From Vicinamibacterales bacterium (lineage in GTDB: Bacteria > Acidobacteriota > Vicinamibacteria > Vicinamibacterales > 2-12-FULL-66-21): a DNA stretch of 64,000 bases. Shown piece by piece: positions 55,969 through 64,000 of the stretch (the first letter of the stretch is position 1; each line of letters begins with the position of its first letter). Under the pieces are notes generated by a model, which saw only the letters and a program-made list of their open reading frames with translations, did no database searches and had not been told where the DNA came from. The stretch covers positions 16,695 to 80,694 of the forward strand of contig DASSPH010000097.1 in NCBI GenBank assembly GCA_035699745.1. Reading direction: 5' to 3'. The translations under genes and the position numbers were made by a program.

Positions 55969-58900
55969 CTAGTACCGGTAGCGCAGCACGAGCTGCAGGG
56001 TTCGCGGCGCGTAGCTGGTGGCGCCGCTGATCAGCCGGCCGAAGTTGTTGTTCGCGATGTCGTTGACCGGGAAGCCGAACTTCACGGTGTTGAACGCGTT
56101 GAAGGCCTCGATGCGCACGGACATCGTCTGGCCCTGCCACGGCATGGGGAAGACCTTGGCCAGCGCCAGATCGACGTTCTTCGTGCCCGGGGTGTAGAAG
56201 CCGTTGCGCGGCGAGATGTCGTCGTAGGTGTCGAACACGGTGAGGCTGCGGAACGCGCCGCGCGGCAGGATCTGCGTCGCCGTATCAGGGTCCGTCACGT
56301 GCGCGCCGATGACCGATCGATCGACGATGACCGGGCGGCTCGACTCGTTGAACCCGTCGAAGTCGGTGTCGAGCGTGAGCGAGGTATCGACGACGCTGAA
56401 CGGCGTGCCGGACGCGAGGCGCGCCACCCCCGACAGCTGCCAGCCGCCGAGCAGCTGGCCGGCGAGATCGCGGCGATCGGCGAAGAACGGCATCCGCCAG
56501 CTGCCGTTCAGGGTGAAGCGATGCGGCGTGTGATACCGCGCCAGCCCCTTCGCGAACTGCCGGTTCGGCCCGGTCTGATTGGTGTCGCCGGCGCCGACGA
56601 ACGTCGCCTCGGACGTCGTGTCCGTGCTCTTGCTGAAGGTGTAAGCCGCCTGGAACTGCACGCCGTGCGAGAAGCGCTTGTCCCATTCGAACTCGACGCC
56701 GTCGTACCAGCTCTCCGCGTCGTTGCTGATCAGCAGGTTGGTCGTGTAGCGGGGATCGGGGCGCCGCTCGTTCGTCCTCGGCACGCGCACGCTGATTTCG
56801 TTGTCCGCGATCGGGACCGGGTTGGGACACGCCGCCGTCGTCGCCAGCCCGAAGAACCCGGTCCCGGCGCACAGCGCGTCGGCGGCAATGCGATCGATGA
56901 CCTTGCCCCGCACGTCGGGCAGGCTGCCGGTGGGGGCATTGTTCGGGTGATCCACCACGGTGATCGGCCCGTCGAGGGGCGACCGCGGCAGGTTGCCCTG
57001 CGCGTAGCGGAGCCGCTTGTCGTTGTGGTTGCCCTGATACTGCACCCGCAGCGTCGAGTTCCAGGGCATCGCGCGATCGAAGCCGATGTTCCACTTGGTC
57101 GTCGAGGGCATCTCGAGATCCGGATCCGGCAGGGTCAGCGAGACGCGGCCGGTCTGCGGCCCCGGCACGAACACGAACCCCAGCGACGGATCCGAGACGT
57201 TCAGGATGTTCGGCTGGGCGTTGAACGTGCGGCTGATCGCGTTCGGCGGATTGAACCGGATGTTGGCGCCGCTCTGCGAGAAGATCGACTGGAACAGCCG
57301 CCCGTCGTAGATGCCCCAGCCGCCGCGGATCGAGAAGTTGCCGGCGCCGCCCGAGAGCGCGCCGAGCACGCCGTGGTCCCAGGTCGGCGCATACGCGAAG
57401 CCGAGCCGGGGCTCGAGGTTGTTGTCGTCCGCCTTGAAGATGTAATCGACGCGGTTCTCGACCTCCCGCGGGGCCTCGACGTACTCGTAGCGCAGGCCGA
57501 GGTTCAGCTTCAGCGACCGGCCGATCTGCCAGTCGTCCTGCACGTAGACGTTCGCCTCGTTCTGCCGGTTCTCGAGGAAGAACGGACCGTACGCCTTGAC
57601 GAACGAATTCACGCAGCCGTCGAGCAGCGCCGCATAGGGCGAGGGGTAGGTGACGCCGCCGCAGCTCGCGTTGAACGTCCAGAATCCCCGCGAGTTGTTG
57701 TCGGCGAGATCGTCGAGCGCCTGACGCCGGATGTCGGTGCCGAGCTTGAGCGTATGCGTGCGGAACGCCTGCACCGACAGGTTGTAGACGAACTGGTGAT
57801 CCCGCTGGTCGCGGTGGATCGGAAAATTGCCGGCGTTGCCGACGATCGATCCGGAGACCGGGCTCGCGGTGAAACGGACGATCGGCGTGTCGTTGCCGTC
57901 GGCGATGTCGACGTTGGTCGAACGCAGCCCGAGCCCGTACCGCGCCTCGCCGACGATGCTCGACGTCAGCACGCGCGTCCAGGTGATGCCCAGGTTCTGC
58001 TGCCGGTTCTTCTGATACGCCTGCTCGCCGGCGATGACGTCCTGGGGATCGCGGATCTGCCGCGTCCACTGGTAGCGGCCGGTCAGCGTGCTGTTGCGGC
58101 CGGCGCTCCAGTCCAGCCGCGCCGACGCGTCCTCGTCAGGGAAATCGAACCCCGCCACACCGGCGAACGTGCGCGGGCTGCGCGAATCGTTGTTCACCAG
58201 CGACCGCGGGAACCGGGCGAGGAACGCCTCGATCCACGCACGATTCTCCGGCGTGTCGTTGCCGCGCGTGAGCCGCGGCGCCGCCAGTTCGGCGGGCGTG
58301 AAGAAGTCGCGGATGTAGGGGTTCTCGCCGTCGTTCCTGGTGCGATCGACGTTGCCGAACCCGAACAGCCGCTTGCGGACCACCGGGCCGCCGAGCGTGA
58401 AGCCGTACTCGGAGCGATGCCGCACCGGCTTGGGCGCCGCCTGGGCGAAGAAGGACTTGGCGTTCCACGCGCCGTTCTGCTGATACAGGTACAGATCGCC
58501 GTGATAGTCGTTGGTGCCCGACTTCGTCTGCACCAGGACCACCGAGCCGTCGCCGCGGCCGAACTCCGCGGAGTAGCCGTTCTTGAGCACCTGGAATTCG
58601 AGGATCGTCGACAGCGCCGCCCCCTGGCGGTGCTGGTTCTCGGACGAGTCGTCGTTGTTGACGCCGTTGATCTGGAAGGTCGCGCCGCGGGTGCCGGTGC
58701 CATTGAAGTTGATCGACGAGCCCGACGACGCGGTCGGGTTGTTCTGCCCGCCGGTGGGATTGTCCTGGAACCCGGTGAAGGTCTCCGCCAGGCCGAGGAA
58801 GCTGCTCGCGCTCAGCGACGGCTTGTCCATGATCTGTTCGGCGGTGAGCGAGCCCTTCACCTCCGCGTTGGTCAGGTTCACTCTCGGGACCTCGGCCGTG

Positions 58901-59250
58901 ACCGTGACTTCCTGCGTCACCGTCGGATTCAGCGCGATGTCGACGACCCGCGTGTCGTTCAGCCGCACGTCGATGTTCTGGCGGACGACGGTGCCGAACC
59001 CGGGAAGCTCCGCCTTGACGGTGTAACGGCCGATTTGCAGGAACGGCGCGTTGTAGATGCCTTCGCCGTTGGTGATGATCGCGCGCTCGGTGCCGGTCTC
59101 CACCTGGGTCAGCGTGATGGTGACGCCGGGCAGCACGGCGCCGCTGGTGTCGGTGACGGTGCCCTGAATCGTTCCCGTGACGGTTTGCGCCGCGGCCGGG
59201 CGCGCCAGCGCCAGCAGCAGCGCCGCGCAGACGAACCTGCTGAGAGTCAT
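55969..59250 (-). CDS. Oar-like TonB-dependent outer membrane receptor
   Basis: A 1,093-residue receptor with a signal peptide (ALLLALARPAAAQ), a carboxypeptidase-regulatory Ig-like domain (VTGTIQGTVTDTSGAVLPGV, residues about 23-110), a plug domain (residues about 115-240, with INFNGTGTRGATFQINGVNN) and a large beta-barrel ending in the aromatic terminus LQLVLRYRY. This architecture is abundant in Acidobacteriota. The ATG follows AGGAG at five bases and a good promoter lies upstream. Its transcript continues into the sugar kinase and nagB, so it may import amino sugars or muropeptides; this is inferred from the operon. Confidence 0.9.
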   Translation of the reverse strand: MTLSRFVCAALLLALARPAAAQTVTGTIQGTVTDTSGAVLPGVTITLTQVETGTERAIITNGEGIYNAPFLQIGRYTVKAELPGFGTVVRQNIDVRLNDTRVVDIALNPTVTQEVTVTAEVPRVNLTNAEVKGSLTAEQIMDKPSLSASSFLGLAETFTGFQDNPTGGQNNPTASSGSSINFNGTGTRGATFQINGVNNDDSSENQHRQGAALSTILEFQVLKNGYSAEFGRGDGSVVLVQTKSGTNDYHGDLYLYQQNGAWNAKSFFAQAAPKPVRHRSEYGFTLGGPVVRKRLFGFGNVDRTRNDGENPYIRDFFTPAELAAPRLTRGNDTPENRAWIEAFLARFPRSLVNNDSRSPRTFAGVAGFDFPDEDASARLDWSAGRNSTLTGRYQWTRQIRDPQDVIAGEQAYQKNRQQNLGITWTRVLTSSIVGEARYGLGLRSTNVDIADGNDTPIVRFTASPVSGSIVGNAGNFPIHRDQRDHQFVYNLSVQAFRTHTLKLGTDIRRQALDDLADNNSRGFWTFNASCGGVTYPSPYAALLDGCVNSFVKAYGPFFLENRQNEANVYVQDDWQIGRSLKLNLGLRYEYVEAPREVENRVDYIFKADDNNLEPRLGFAYAPTWDHGVLGALSGGAGNFSIRGGWGIYDGRLFQSIFSQSGANIRFNPPNAISRTFNAQPNILNVSDPSLGFVFVPGPQTGRVSLTLPDPDLEMPSTTKWNIGFDRAMPWNSTLRVQYQGNHNDKRLRYAQGNLPRSPLDGPITVVDHPNNAPTGSLPDVRGKVIDRIAADALCAGTGFFGLATTAACPNPVPIADNEISVRVPRTNERRPDPRYTTNLLISNDAESWYDGVEFEWDKRFSHGVQFQAAYTFSKSTDTTSEATFVGAGDTNQTGPNRQFAKGLARYHTPHRFTLNGSWRMPFFADRRDLAGQLLGGWQLSGVARLASGTPFSVVDTSLTLDTDFDGFNESSRPVIVDRSVIGAHVTDPDTATQILPRGAFRSLTVFDTYDDISPRNGFYTPGTKNVDLALAKVFPMPWQGQTMSVRIEAFNAFNTVKFGFPVNDIANNNFGRLISGATSYAPRTLQLVLRYRY

Positions 59251-59271
59251 GAATGCTCCTGCGAATCCCGC

Positions 59272-59300
59272 ACGATAGTTCCCCGTGAACCGCGTGTCAA
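59272..59300 (-). promoter_or_regulatory. Sigma-70 promoter of the receptor-kinase-nagB operon
   Basis: On the minus strand TTGACA (59295-59300), exactly 17 bases, then TATCGT (59272-59277). The ribosome binding site AGGAG (59256-59260) and ATG (59248-59250) of the receptor follow. This is the best promoter match seen in the window. Confidence 0.7.
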
Positions 59301-59360
59301 CGTGTGGCGGGCTCCAGACATGGTAAATTCAGTCGTTTGCATATGCACGCAGGCGACGGG

Positions 59361-60638
59361 ATGGCCAGGCTCCGGCGCGCGGCGATCGCGCTGGCAGTCA
59401 CGGTCGGGGTGTGGATGGCGGGGCCGGCGCCGGCGGTTCGCACCTTCGCTGCGCCCGGCGACGACGCGGCGGCCGAAGTCCGCGCGCTGTGGGTCACGCG
59501 TTCGTCGCTGACCAGCGCGAACGCGATTGCGACGCTGGTCGCGACGGCGCATCAGCAGGGATTCAACACGCTGCTGGTGCAGGTTCGCGGACGCGCCGAC
59601 GCCTACTATGCGAGCACGATCGAGCCGCGCGCCGCCGACCTCGCGCGCCAGCCCGCCGCCTTCGATCCGCTCGCCGTCGTCCTCGCCGAGGCCCGCCCCC
59701 GCGGCATCCGCGTGCACGCCTGGGTCAGCCTGAACCTGGTGTCGAGCGCGGTGGAGCTGCCGGCGTCCCCGGACCATCTCATCTACCGGCATCCCGAGTG
59801 GCTGATGGTGCCGCGCGCGATCGCGCAGGACGTCGCCCGGCTCGATCCGCGCAACCCGGCATACGTCGGCAAAATCGCGCGCTGGACGCGCGCCGAGCTG
59901 GAGACCGTCGAGGGCCTCTTCGCCACGCCGCTGCAGCCCGACGCCGCCGCGTACGCCGCACGCGTCGTCGCCGACGTCGCGCGCCGCTACGATCTCGACG
60001 GCGTCCACCTCGATTACGCCCGCTACCCGAACCCGCAGTTCGACTACAGCCGCTTCGCGATCGCGGCGTTCCGCGCCGACCTCCGTCCGCGGATCGCCGC
60101 GGAGGCGCGGCGCGCGCTCGACCTCGAGGAGGAAACCGATCTCTTCGCGTATCCGGATCGCTTCCCCGCCGAATGGAAGGCGTTCCGCCGCCAGCGGATG
60201 ACCGCGCTCGTCGCGCGGGTACGGCAGGCCGTCACCGCCGCACGGCCCGGCATCACGATCAGCTCGGCGGTCTTTCCCGACTCGCAGGACGCGTTCGACG
60301 AACGGATGCAGGACTGGCGCGGCTGGCTGGAATCCCGGCTGGTCGACGCGGTCGCGCCCATGGCGTACACGCAGGAGCCGGCGCGCTTCGCCGAACAGAT
60401 CGCGGCGGCGCGCGAGATCGCCGGCGGCCGCGCCGTGTGGGCCGGCATCGGCGCGTATCGGCTGACGCCGGCGCAGACCATCGAAAACATCCAGGCGGCG
60501 CGCAAGCTCGGGGCCGCCGGCTTCGTGCTGTTCTCCTACGACAGTCTGACCGGTCCGAAACCGCCGGCGCCTGACTATCTCGGCACCGTCAGCCGCGCCG
60601 CATTCGCCGCCAAGGCCACGGGCAGCTCGTCACGCTAG
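59361..60638 (+). CDS. Glycoside hydrolase family 10-like (GHL10) exported protein
   Basis: A 425-residue exported protein with a signal peptide (RRAAIALAVTVGVWMAG). The GHL10/YngK-type TIM barrel starts EVRALWVTRSSL and includes FNTLLVQVRGRADAYY, VHAWVSLNLVSS, WLMVPRAIAQDVARLDPRNP, the active-site strand DGVHLDYARYPNP and AVAPMAYTQEP. Related proteins occur with peptidoglycan and amino-sugar genes, which fits the neighbours. I chose ATG 59361 at the signal peptide; ATG 59343 is the alternative. It is divergent from the receptor operon. Confidence 0.82.
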   Translation: MARLRRAAIALAVTVGVWMAGPAPAVRTFAAPGDDAAAEVRALWVTRSSLTSANAIATLVATAHQQGFNTLLVQVRGRADAYYASTIEPRAADLARQPAAFDPLAVVLAEARPRGIRVHAWVSLNLVSSAVELPASPDHLIYRHPEWLMVPRAIAQDVARLDPRNPAYVGKIARWTRAELETVEGLFATPLQPDAAAYAARVVADVARRYDLDGVHLDYARYPNPQFDYSRFAIAAFRADLRPRIAAEARRALDLEEETDLFAYPDRFPAEWKAFRRQRMTALVARVRQAVTAARPGITISSAVFPDSQDAFDERMQDWRGWLESRLVDAVAPMAYTQEPARFAEQIAAAREIAGGRAVWAGIGAYRLTPAQTIENIQAARKLGAAGFVLFSYDSLTGPKPPAPDYLGTVSRAAFAAKATGSSSR

Positions 60639-60718
60639 ACGCGGCCTCGCTCCTCGAGAAGGCGATCGCCGCCCGCGCCTTTCCGGGCGCCTCGGTCGAA
60701 GCCGGCAGACACGACGGC

Positions 60719-61657
60719 GTGCTGTGGAGCGGCGCCTTCGGACGCCTCACCTACGCGGAAGACGCGCCGCCAGTCACCGCCGACACCGTGTACGACCTCG
60801 CCTCGCTCACCAAGGTCATCGCGACGACGTCGCGGGCGATGGAGGCGGTGGAAGCGGGTGCCCTGACGCTCGAAACGCGCGTCGCGGATCGTCTGCCCGA
60901 ATGGCGCGGGACGGATCGTGACGTGGTGACGATCGCCGACCTGCTGGAGCACGCCTCCGGTCTCACCGCGTACCTGCCGTTCTTCCGCGACCATCACGGG
61001 CGCGCCGAGTTCCAGCGCGCCATCTGCACGCTGCCGCTGGAATACGCACCGCGCACGCGGTCGATCTATTCGGACCTCGGGTTCATCCTGCTCGGCTTCA
61101 TCCTCGATGACGTCGGCTTCACGCTCGATCGGCAGTCGATTGCCGATCACATCGTGTTCAATCCCCCGCGAAGCTGGAAGGATCGCACCGCGCCCACGGA
61201 GCTCGATCTCTGGCGCGGACGGCTGATCCAGGGTGAAGTGCACGACGAGAACGCGTGGGCGCTGGGGGGCGTCGCCGGACACGCCGGGATGTTCGGCACC
61301 GCGGCGTCCGTGGGATCGTTCGCGCGCCAGGTGTTGAACGGACTGCGCGGCGCCGGCACGTTCGCGCGGCCCGCGACCTTCGCGCGCTTCGTGAAACGAT
61401 CCGCTGTCCCCGGCAGCTCGCGCGCGCTCGGCTGGGACACGATGCTCCCCACCTCGTCGTGCGGCACCCGGTTCACCGCACGCGCGATCGGCCACACCGG
61501 TTTCACGGGAACGTCGCTGTGGATCGATCCGGACCTGGATCTCTACGCCGTGCTGCTCACCAATCGCGTCCACCCGTCGCGCGACAACAACGCGATCCAG
61601 CCGGTGCGCCGCAGCCTGCACGACGCCATCGTGAAGCTGGCCGCCGACGGGCGCTGA
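60719..61657 (+). CDS. Serine hydrolase, class C beta-lactamase/penicillin-binding family (start uncertain)
   Basis: Transpeptidase-fold hydrolase with the Ser-x-x-Lys nucleophile motif ASLTKVIATT, the Tyr motif IYSDLGFILLG and the third motif GHTGFTGTSLWID. From the GTG at 60719 it has 312 residues with the serine near residue 29. The same frame is open back to 60575 and reads LDAASLLEKAIAARAFPGAS from 60635, which looks like the normal N-terminal helix. That stretch has no ATG, GTG or TTG. The frame overlaps the end of the upstream gene, so coupled translation from a rare codon such as ATT at 60602 is possible. A role in cell-wall or peptide turnover is inferred. Confidence 0.8.
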   Translation: MLWSGAFGRLTYAEDAPPVTADTVYDLASLTKVIATTSRAMEAVEAGALTLETRVADRLPEWRGTDRDVVTIADLLEHASGLTAYLPFFRDHHGRAEFQRAICTLPLEYAPRTRSIYSDLGFILLGFILDDVGFTLDRQSIADHIVFNPPRSWKDRTAPTELDLWRGRLIQGEVHDENAWALGGVAGHAGMFGTAASVGSFARQVLNGLRGAGTFARPATFARFVKRSAVPGSSRALGWDTMLPTSSCGTRFTARAIGHTGFTGTSLWIDPDLDLYAVLLTNRVHPSRDNNAIQPVRRSLHDAIVKLAADGR

Positions 61658-61680
61658 ACCGCAAACTGCCGCCATCACTG

Positions 61681-61701
61681 CATCGTCCTAAGAGGACGAT
61701 G
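61681..61701. terminator. Perfect 9-bp hairpin between convergent genes
   Basis: CATCGTCCT and AGGACGATG form a 9-bp stem with a three-base loop (AAG), exactly in the 47-base gap between the serine hydrolase stop and the pseudopilin stop. There is no T-run on either side, so it may be a bidirectional factor-dependent terminator or an mRNA 3'-end stabiliser. Confidence 0.45.
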
Positions 61702-61704
61702 AGG

Positions 61705-62565
61705 CTACTGGTTGCTGCGGCCGCGCCCGATTCCGCCCGGTACCGTGGCCGTGCCGCGCCCCGGCACCGTGGCAGTGCCGCGGCCGGGTCCGCCGCCAGG
61801 ACCGCCGACCCCGCGTCCGGGTCCGCCCGGGCCTCCAAACGGCCCGCCGGCGCCGCCGAAGGGACTACCCGCGCCGAACGGCGAACCCGCCGCCGTCCCT
61901 GGTGCGCCCCGTCCACCCGGGCCGCCGCGCCCGCCCGGGCCGCCGGGGCGGCCCTGCCCGCCGGGTCCGCCGGGCTGCTGGTTGACGAAGATGAACGTCC
62001 ACTCGTTGTAGTGGTTCCGCCCCTGATACAGGCGGATCGATTCGTCCTTGCTCTTGCTGACGACGCCGATCATCCCTCCCGGAACGGTCGACGAACTGAA
62101 GGCGCTGCTGGTGCTGCTGAACGGCGACGTTCTGGTCGGGCCTGGCCCGAACGGCGCGGTCGCTCCGCCGCGGCCGGCCGGCGTCGCCGGCGCGCCGGCG
62201 CGCCCGCCGAGCGTCTGTCCGCCCTGCCCGGGAATCGCGCCGGCGGCGGGAATCGGCGTGAAGTCGTCGCTGGTGACCGGGTCCTTGAACTTCTTCCGCA
62301 GGTAACGTCCCTGCACCAGCATGTCGATACTTGTGGGCAGGGTTTGGTTCTTCGCCTGAAACAGACGAATCGCGCGCACGTACTGCTGCCCGCGCCAGAC
62401 GAGTTCCTCTTCCTTCTCGCGCTGCGCGTCGTGCCGCCACACCGGGAGGGCGACGGACATCAGCACCGCCATGACCGCGAGCGCGACGAGGAGGGCCGCC
62501 ATGGCGTAGCCCCGCTCATCGCCGAAGCAGTTCCGCGCAGGCCTCGCTTGACCCCGTAAACTCAT
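61705..62565 (-). CDS. Pseudopilin-like protein with Gly/Pro-rich tail
   Basis: A 286-residue protein. The N-terminus has a type IV prepilin-like segment, ERGYAMAALLVALAVMAVLM, in which the cleavage glycine is present but the usual glutamate at position +5 is replaced. The GspG-like helix goes on through EELVWRGQQYVRAIRLFQAK and LVQGRYLRKKFKDPVT. The last 100 residues are low-complexity (GGPGGQGRPGGPGGRGG and similar). The ATG at 62563-62565 is chosen; an ATG at 62590-62592 would add nine residues. It is probably a minor pseudopilin of a secretion or pilus system, but no such genes are nearby. Confidence 0.72.
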   Translation of the reverse strand: MSLRGQARPARNCFGDERGYAMAALLVALAVMAVLMSVALPVWRHDAQREKEEELVWRGQQYVRAIRLFQAKNQTLPTSIDMLVQGRYLRKKFKDPVTSDDFTPIPAAGAIPGQGGQTLGGRAGAPATPAGRGGATAPFGPGPTRTSPFSSTSSAFSSSTVPGGMIGVVSKSKDESIRLYQGRNHYNEWTFIFVNQQPGGPGGQGRPGGPGGRGGPGGRGAPGTAAGSPFGAGSPFGGAGGPFGGPGGPGRGVGGPGGGPGRGTATVPGRGTATVPGGIGRGRSNQ

Positions 62566-62590
62566 GAGATTATTATTGTTAGCGCCATCC

Positions 62591-63832
62591 ATGGTATCAC
62601 AACGCTCGGCCGGCATCGCTCTGCTCTCCTGTGTCGTGCTCCCGTTCGCGCTGCTGGCGGCGTGCGACAAGGTGCCGCTGCTCGCGCCGACCGGCAGTGT
62701 GATCACCCTGATCCCGGTCACCAACACGGTCTCGTTGAACAGTCAGGTCGACATCATTGCGACCGTCATCGAAAACGGCACCGCGCCGGGCGCGACCGGA
62801 ACCGGGACGACGTCCACCTCGCGCACGGGCGCCGGGACCCCCGTCCAGAACGGCACGCTCGTCAGCTTTACGACGACGGTAGGCCGGATTGAGCCTGCGG
62901 AGGCGCGCACGCACAACGGTCAGGTCACGGTGAGGCTCGTTGCCGGCAGCTCCAGCGGCACGGCGACGATCACCGCCTACTCCGGCGGCGCATCGGCGTC
63001 GACGAAGCTGCTCATCGGCACGGCGGCGGTGAAGACCGTGGCCCTGACGACGACGCCGCAGTCGCTCGGCGCCAACGGCGGCAGCGTGCAGGTCACCGCG
63101 TCGGTCACCGATGAGGGGGGCAACCCGCTTGTCGGCGTCCCGGTGACGTTCTCCACCGATCGCGGCTCGATCTCGCCGTCCACCGCGACCACGGATGCCA
63201 ACGGCGTGGCGGCGGCCACGCTCACCACCACCGCGACGGCGAAGATTCGCGCCACCGCCGGAACGGTCCAGAGCAGCGAAGTCACGGTCACTGTGAATGC
63301 GCGCGCGCTGGCGAGCTTCACGGCGTCTCCGACGAACGCGAACGCCGGCGTGCCGATCACTTTCACCGTCACGCCGACCGCGAATGCCAATATCTCGAAC
63401 GTGGTGGTCGACTTCGGCGACGGGACGTCGACGAACCTGGGAGCGATCGGCGCGGCGGCGACCGTCACGCACGCTTACAACGCGCCGGGAACCTACACCG
63501 CGACCGCGCGCGCGGTCGACAACACCGGAGACAGCGGCTCGCTCTCCACCACCGTCCTGATCGGCTCTGCGCCGGTGACGCTGTCAGCGGACCCGTCGAG
63601 CCCGACCGCCAGTACTCCGGTCAAGTTCACCGTGGCCGGTCTCCCGTCGGGCGCGCAGATCGACCGCTTCGAGTGGTTCTTCGACGATGGCACCGGACCG
63701 TTTACGACGACGTCACCGCAGCTGTCTCACACGTTCAACACCCGCGGCATCAAGAACGTGCGCGTGGATGTCTACGGTGTTGGGGGTGGCAGGATCGGCA
63801 CAGCAACGCTGACGTTGAGCGTCGTCCCCTAA
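62591..63832 (+). CDS. Lipoprotein with Ig-like (Big_1) and PKD domains
   Basis: A 413-residue secreted protein. The lipoprotein signal peptide ends FALLAAC with Cys25 as the lipidation site. Domains in order: an Ig-like sheet (residues about 30-125), a Big_1/invasin-type domain with VTASVTDEGGNPLVGVPVTF, a PKD domain with VDFGDGTST and YNAPGTYTATARAVD, and a second PKD-like domain with WFFDDGTGPF. It probably acts as a surface or periplasmic adhesion or spacer protein. The ATG at 62591 begins the signal peptide; ATG 62564 is an alternative that overlaps the divergent pseudopilin start. Confidence 0.82.
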   Translation: MVSQRSAGIALLSCVVLPFALLAACDKVPLLAPTGSVITLIPVTNTVSLNSQVDIIATVIENGTAPGATGTGTTSTSRTGAGTPVQNGTLVSFTTTVGRIEPAEARTHNGQVTVRLVAGSSSGTATITAYSGGASASTKLLIGTAAVKTVALTTTPQSLGANGGSVQVTASVTDEGGNPLVGVPVTFSTDRGSISPSTATTDANGVAAATLTTTATAKIRATAGTVQSSEVTVTVNARALASFTASPTNANAGVPITFTVTPTANANISNVVVDFGDGTSTNLGAIGAAATVTHAYNAPGTYTATARAVDNTGDSGSLSTTVLIGSAPVTLSADPSSPTASTPVKFTVAGLPSGAQIDRFEWFFDDGTGPFTTTSPQLSHTFNTRGIKNVRVDVYGVGGGRIGTATLTLSVVP

Positions 63833-63840
63833 GCGCAGCG

Positions 63841-64000
63841 TCAGGTTCCGCTCAACACGACGGACGGCTGCGCGATTCGCGCAAGGACATCGGCCCGGCG
63901 ACGGGCCGATTCCTTTTTTCCGAACACGAAATACGCCCGCCGCGCCGGCGAGCGCTTCTCCATGTAGCCGTCGTACTTGCGATGGAATGCGCGCTCGATC
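63841..64000 (-). CDS. 3' end of an unrecognised protein (partial)
   Basis: The minus strand is open from the right edge to TGA at 63841-63843 and encodes 52 residues including AFHRKYDGYMEKRSPARRAY and ARRRADVLARIAQPSVVLSG. The composition is basic and looks protein-like, but I recognise no family. It converges on the lipoprotein gene at a gap of eight bases. The terminator hairpin for that gene lies within this frame, so non-coding origin cannot be excluded. Confidence 0.5.
   Translation of the reverse strand, partial: IERAFHRKYDGYMEKRSPARRAYFVFGKKESARRRADVLARIAQPSVVLSGT
63889..63918 (+). terminator. Intrinsic terminator after the Ig/PKD lipoprotein gene
   Basis: A perfect 9-bp stem ATCGGCCCG (63889-63897) with CGGGCCGAT (63902-63910), a 4-base GCGA loop, two spacer bases plus T and a run of six T (63913-63918). 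It lies 57 bases after the lipoprotein stop and within the convergent partial gene. Confidence 0.85.

Overview
The window is GC-rich, densely coded chromosomal DNA of a Gram-negative soil-type bacterium. The best fit is Acidobacteriota, probably a Vicinamibacteria-like lineage. The reasons are a large Oar-type TonB-dependent receptor with an N-terminal carboxypeptidase-regulatory domain, LPS export genes (lptB, a LptC/LptA-like protein, a fused LptF-LptG), a complete Tol-Pal operon, and an rpoN-hpf-hprK-rapZ-PTS regulatory cluster. This is inferred from gene content. No rRNA, tRNA, CRISPR array, insertion sequence or prophage was seen.

Layout. 1-2.2 kb: the end of rimI, a DUF465 protein, a strong terminator, then psd-pssA for phosphatidylethanolamine synthesis. 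2.2-9.7 kb: a giant NtrY-like sensor kinase (-), a membrane protein and a PLP aminotransferase (+), and a BamB-like beta-propeller lipid-envelope candidate (-). 9.8-18 kb: guaA, dnaE, accA, recJ. 18-28.7 kb: lptC/A-like, lptB, rpoN, hpf, hprK, rapZ, EIIA(Man), HPr and EI, an incomplete regulatory PTS with no sugar permease, followed by a phosphomannose-isomerase-type cupin and ssb. 28.7-34 kb (-): tolQ-tolR-tolA-tolB-pal-cpoB. 34-42 kb (+): recN, miaB, a bifunctional-nuclease-domain protein, parA, parB and a single-chain LptF-LptG permease, then a YtrA-type GntR regulator. 42.5-53.2 kb (-): a tightly overlapped operon moxR-DUF58-BatA-like-DUF4175-like-membrane protein-xerD-metK-PHP hydrolase. 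53.2-61.7 kb: an amino-sugar and peptidoglycan salvage neighbourhood. It has murQ (+), a TonB receptor-sugar kinase-nagB operon (-) behind a good sigma-70 promoter, and a GH10-like hydrolase plus a serine hydrolase (+). 61.7-64 kb: a pseudopilin-like protein, an Ig/PKD lipoprotein and the 3' end of another gene.

The most unusual structure is not a gene. At least eleven places, mostly short gaps between housekeeping genes, hold strictly phased arrays of 7- or 8-bp units. Each locus has its own consensus with fixed and variable positions. In most loci the units switch to the reverse complement in the second half, so the array is a long imperfect hairpin. Several arrays run exactly from the stop codon of one gene into the start codon of the next, and in three cases the last unit supplies the ATG. 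Two pairs of distant loci share the same unit. The arrays look like products of a local unit-copying process that I cannot assign to a known repeat class.
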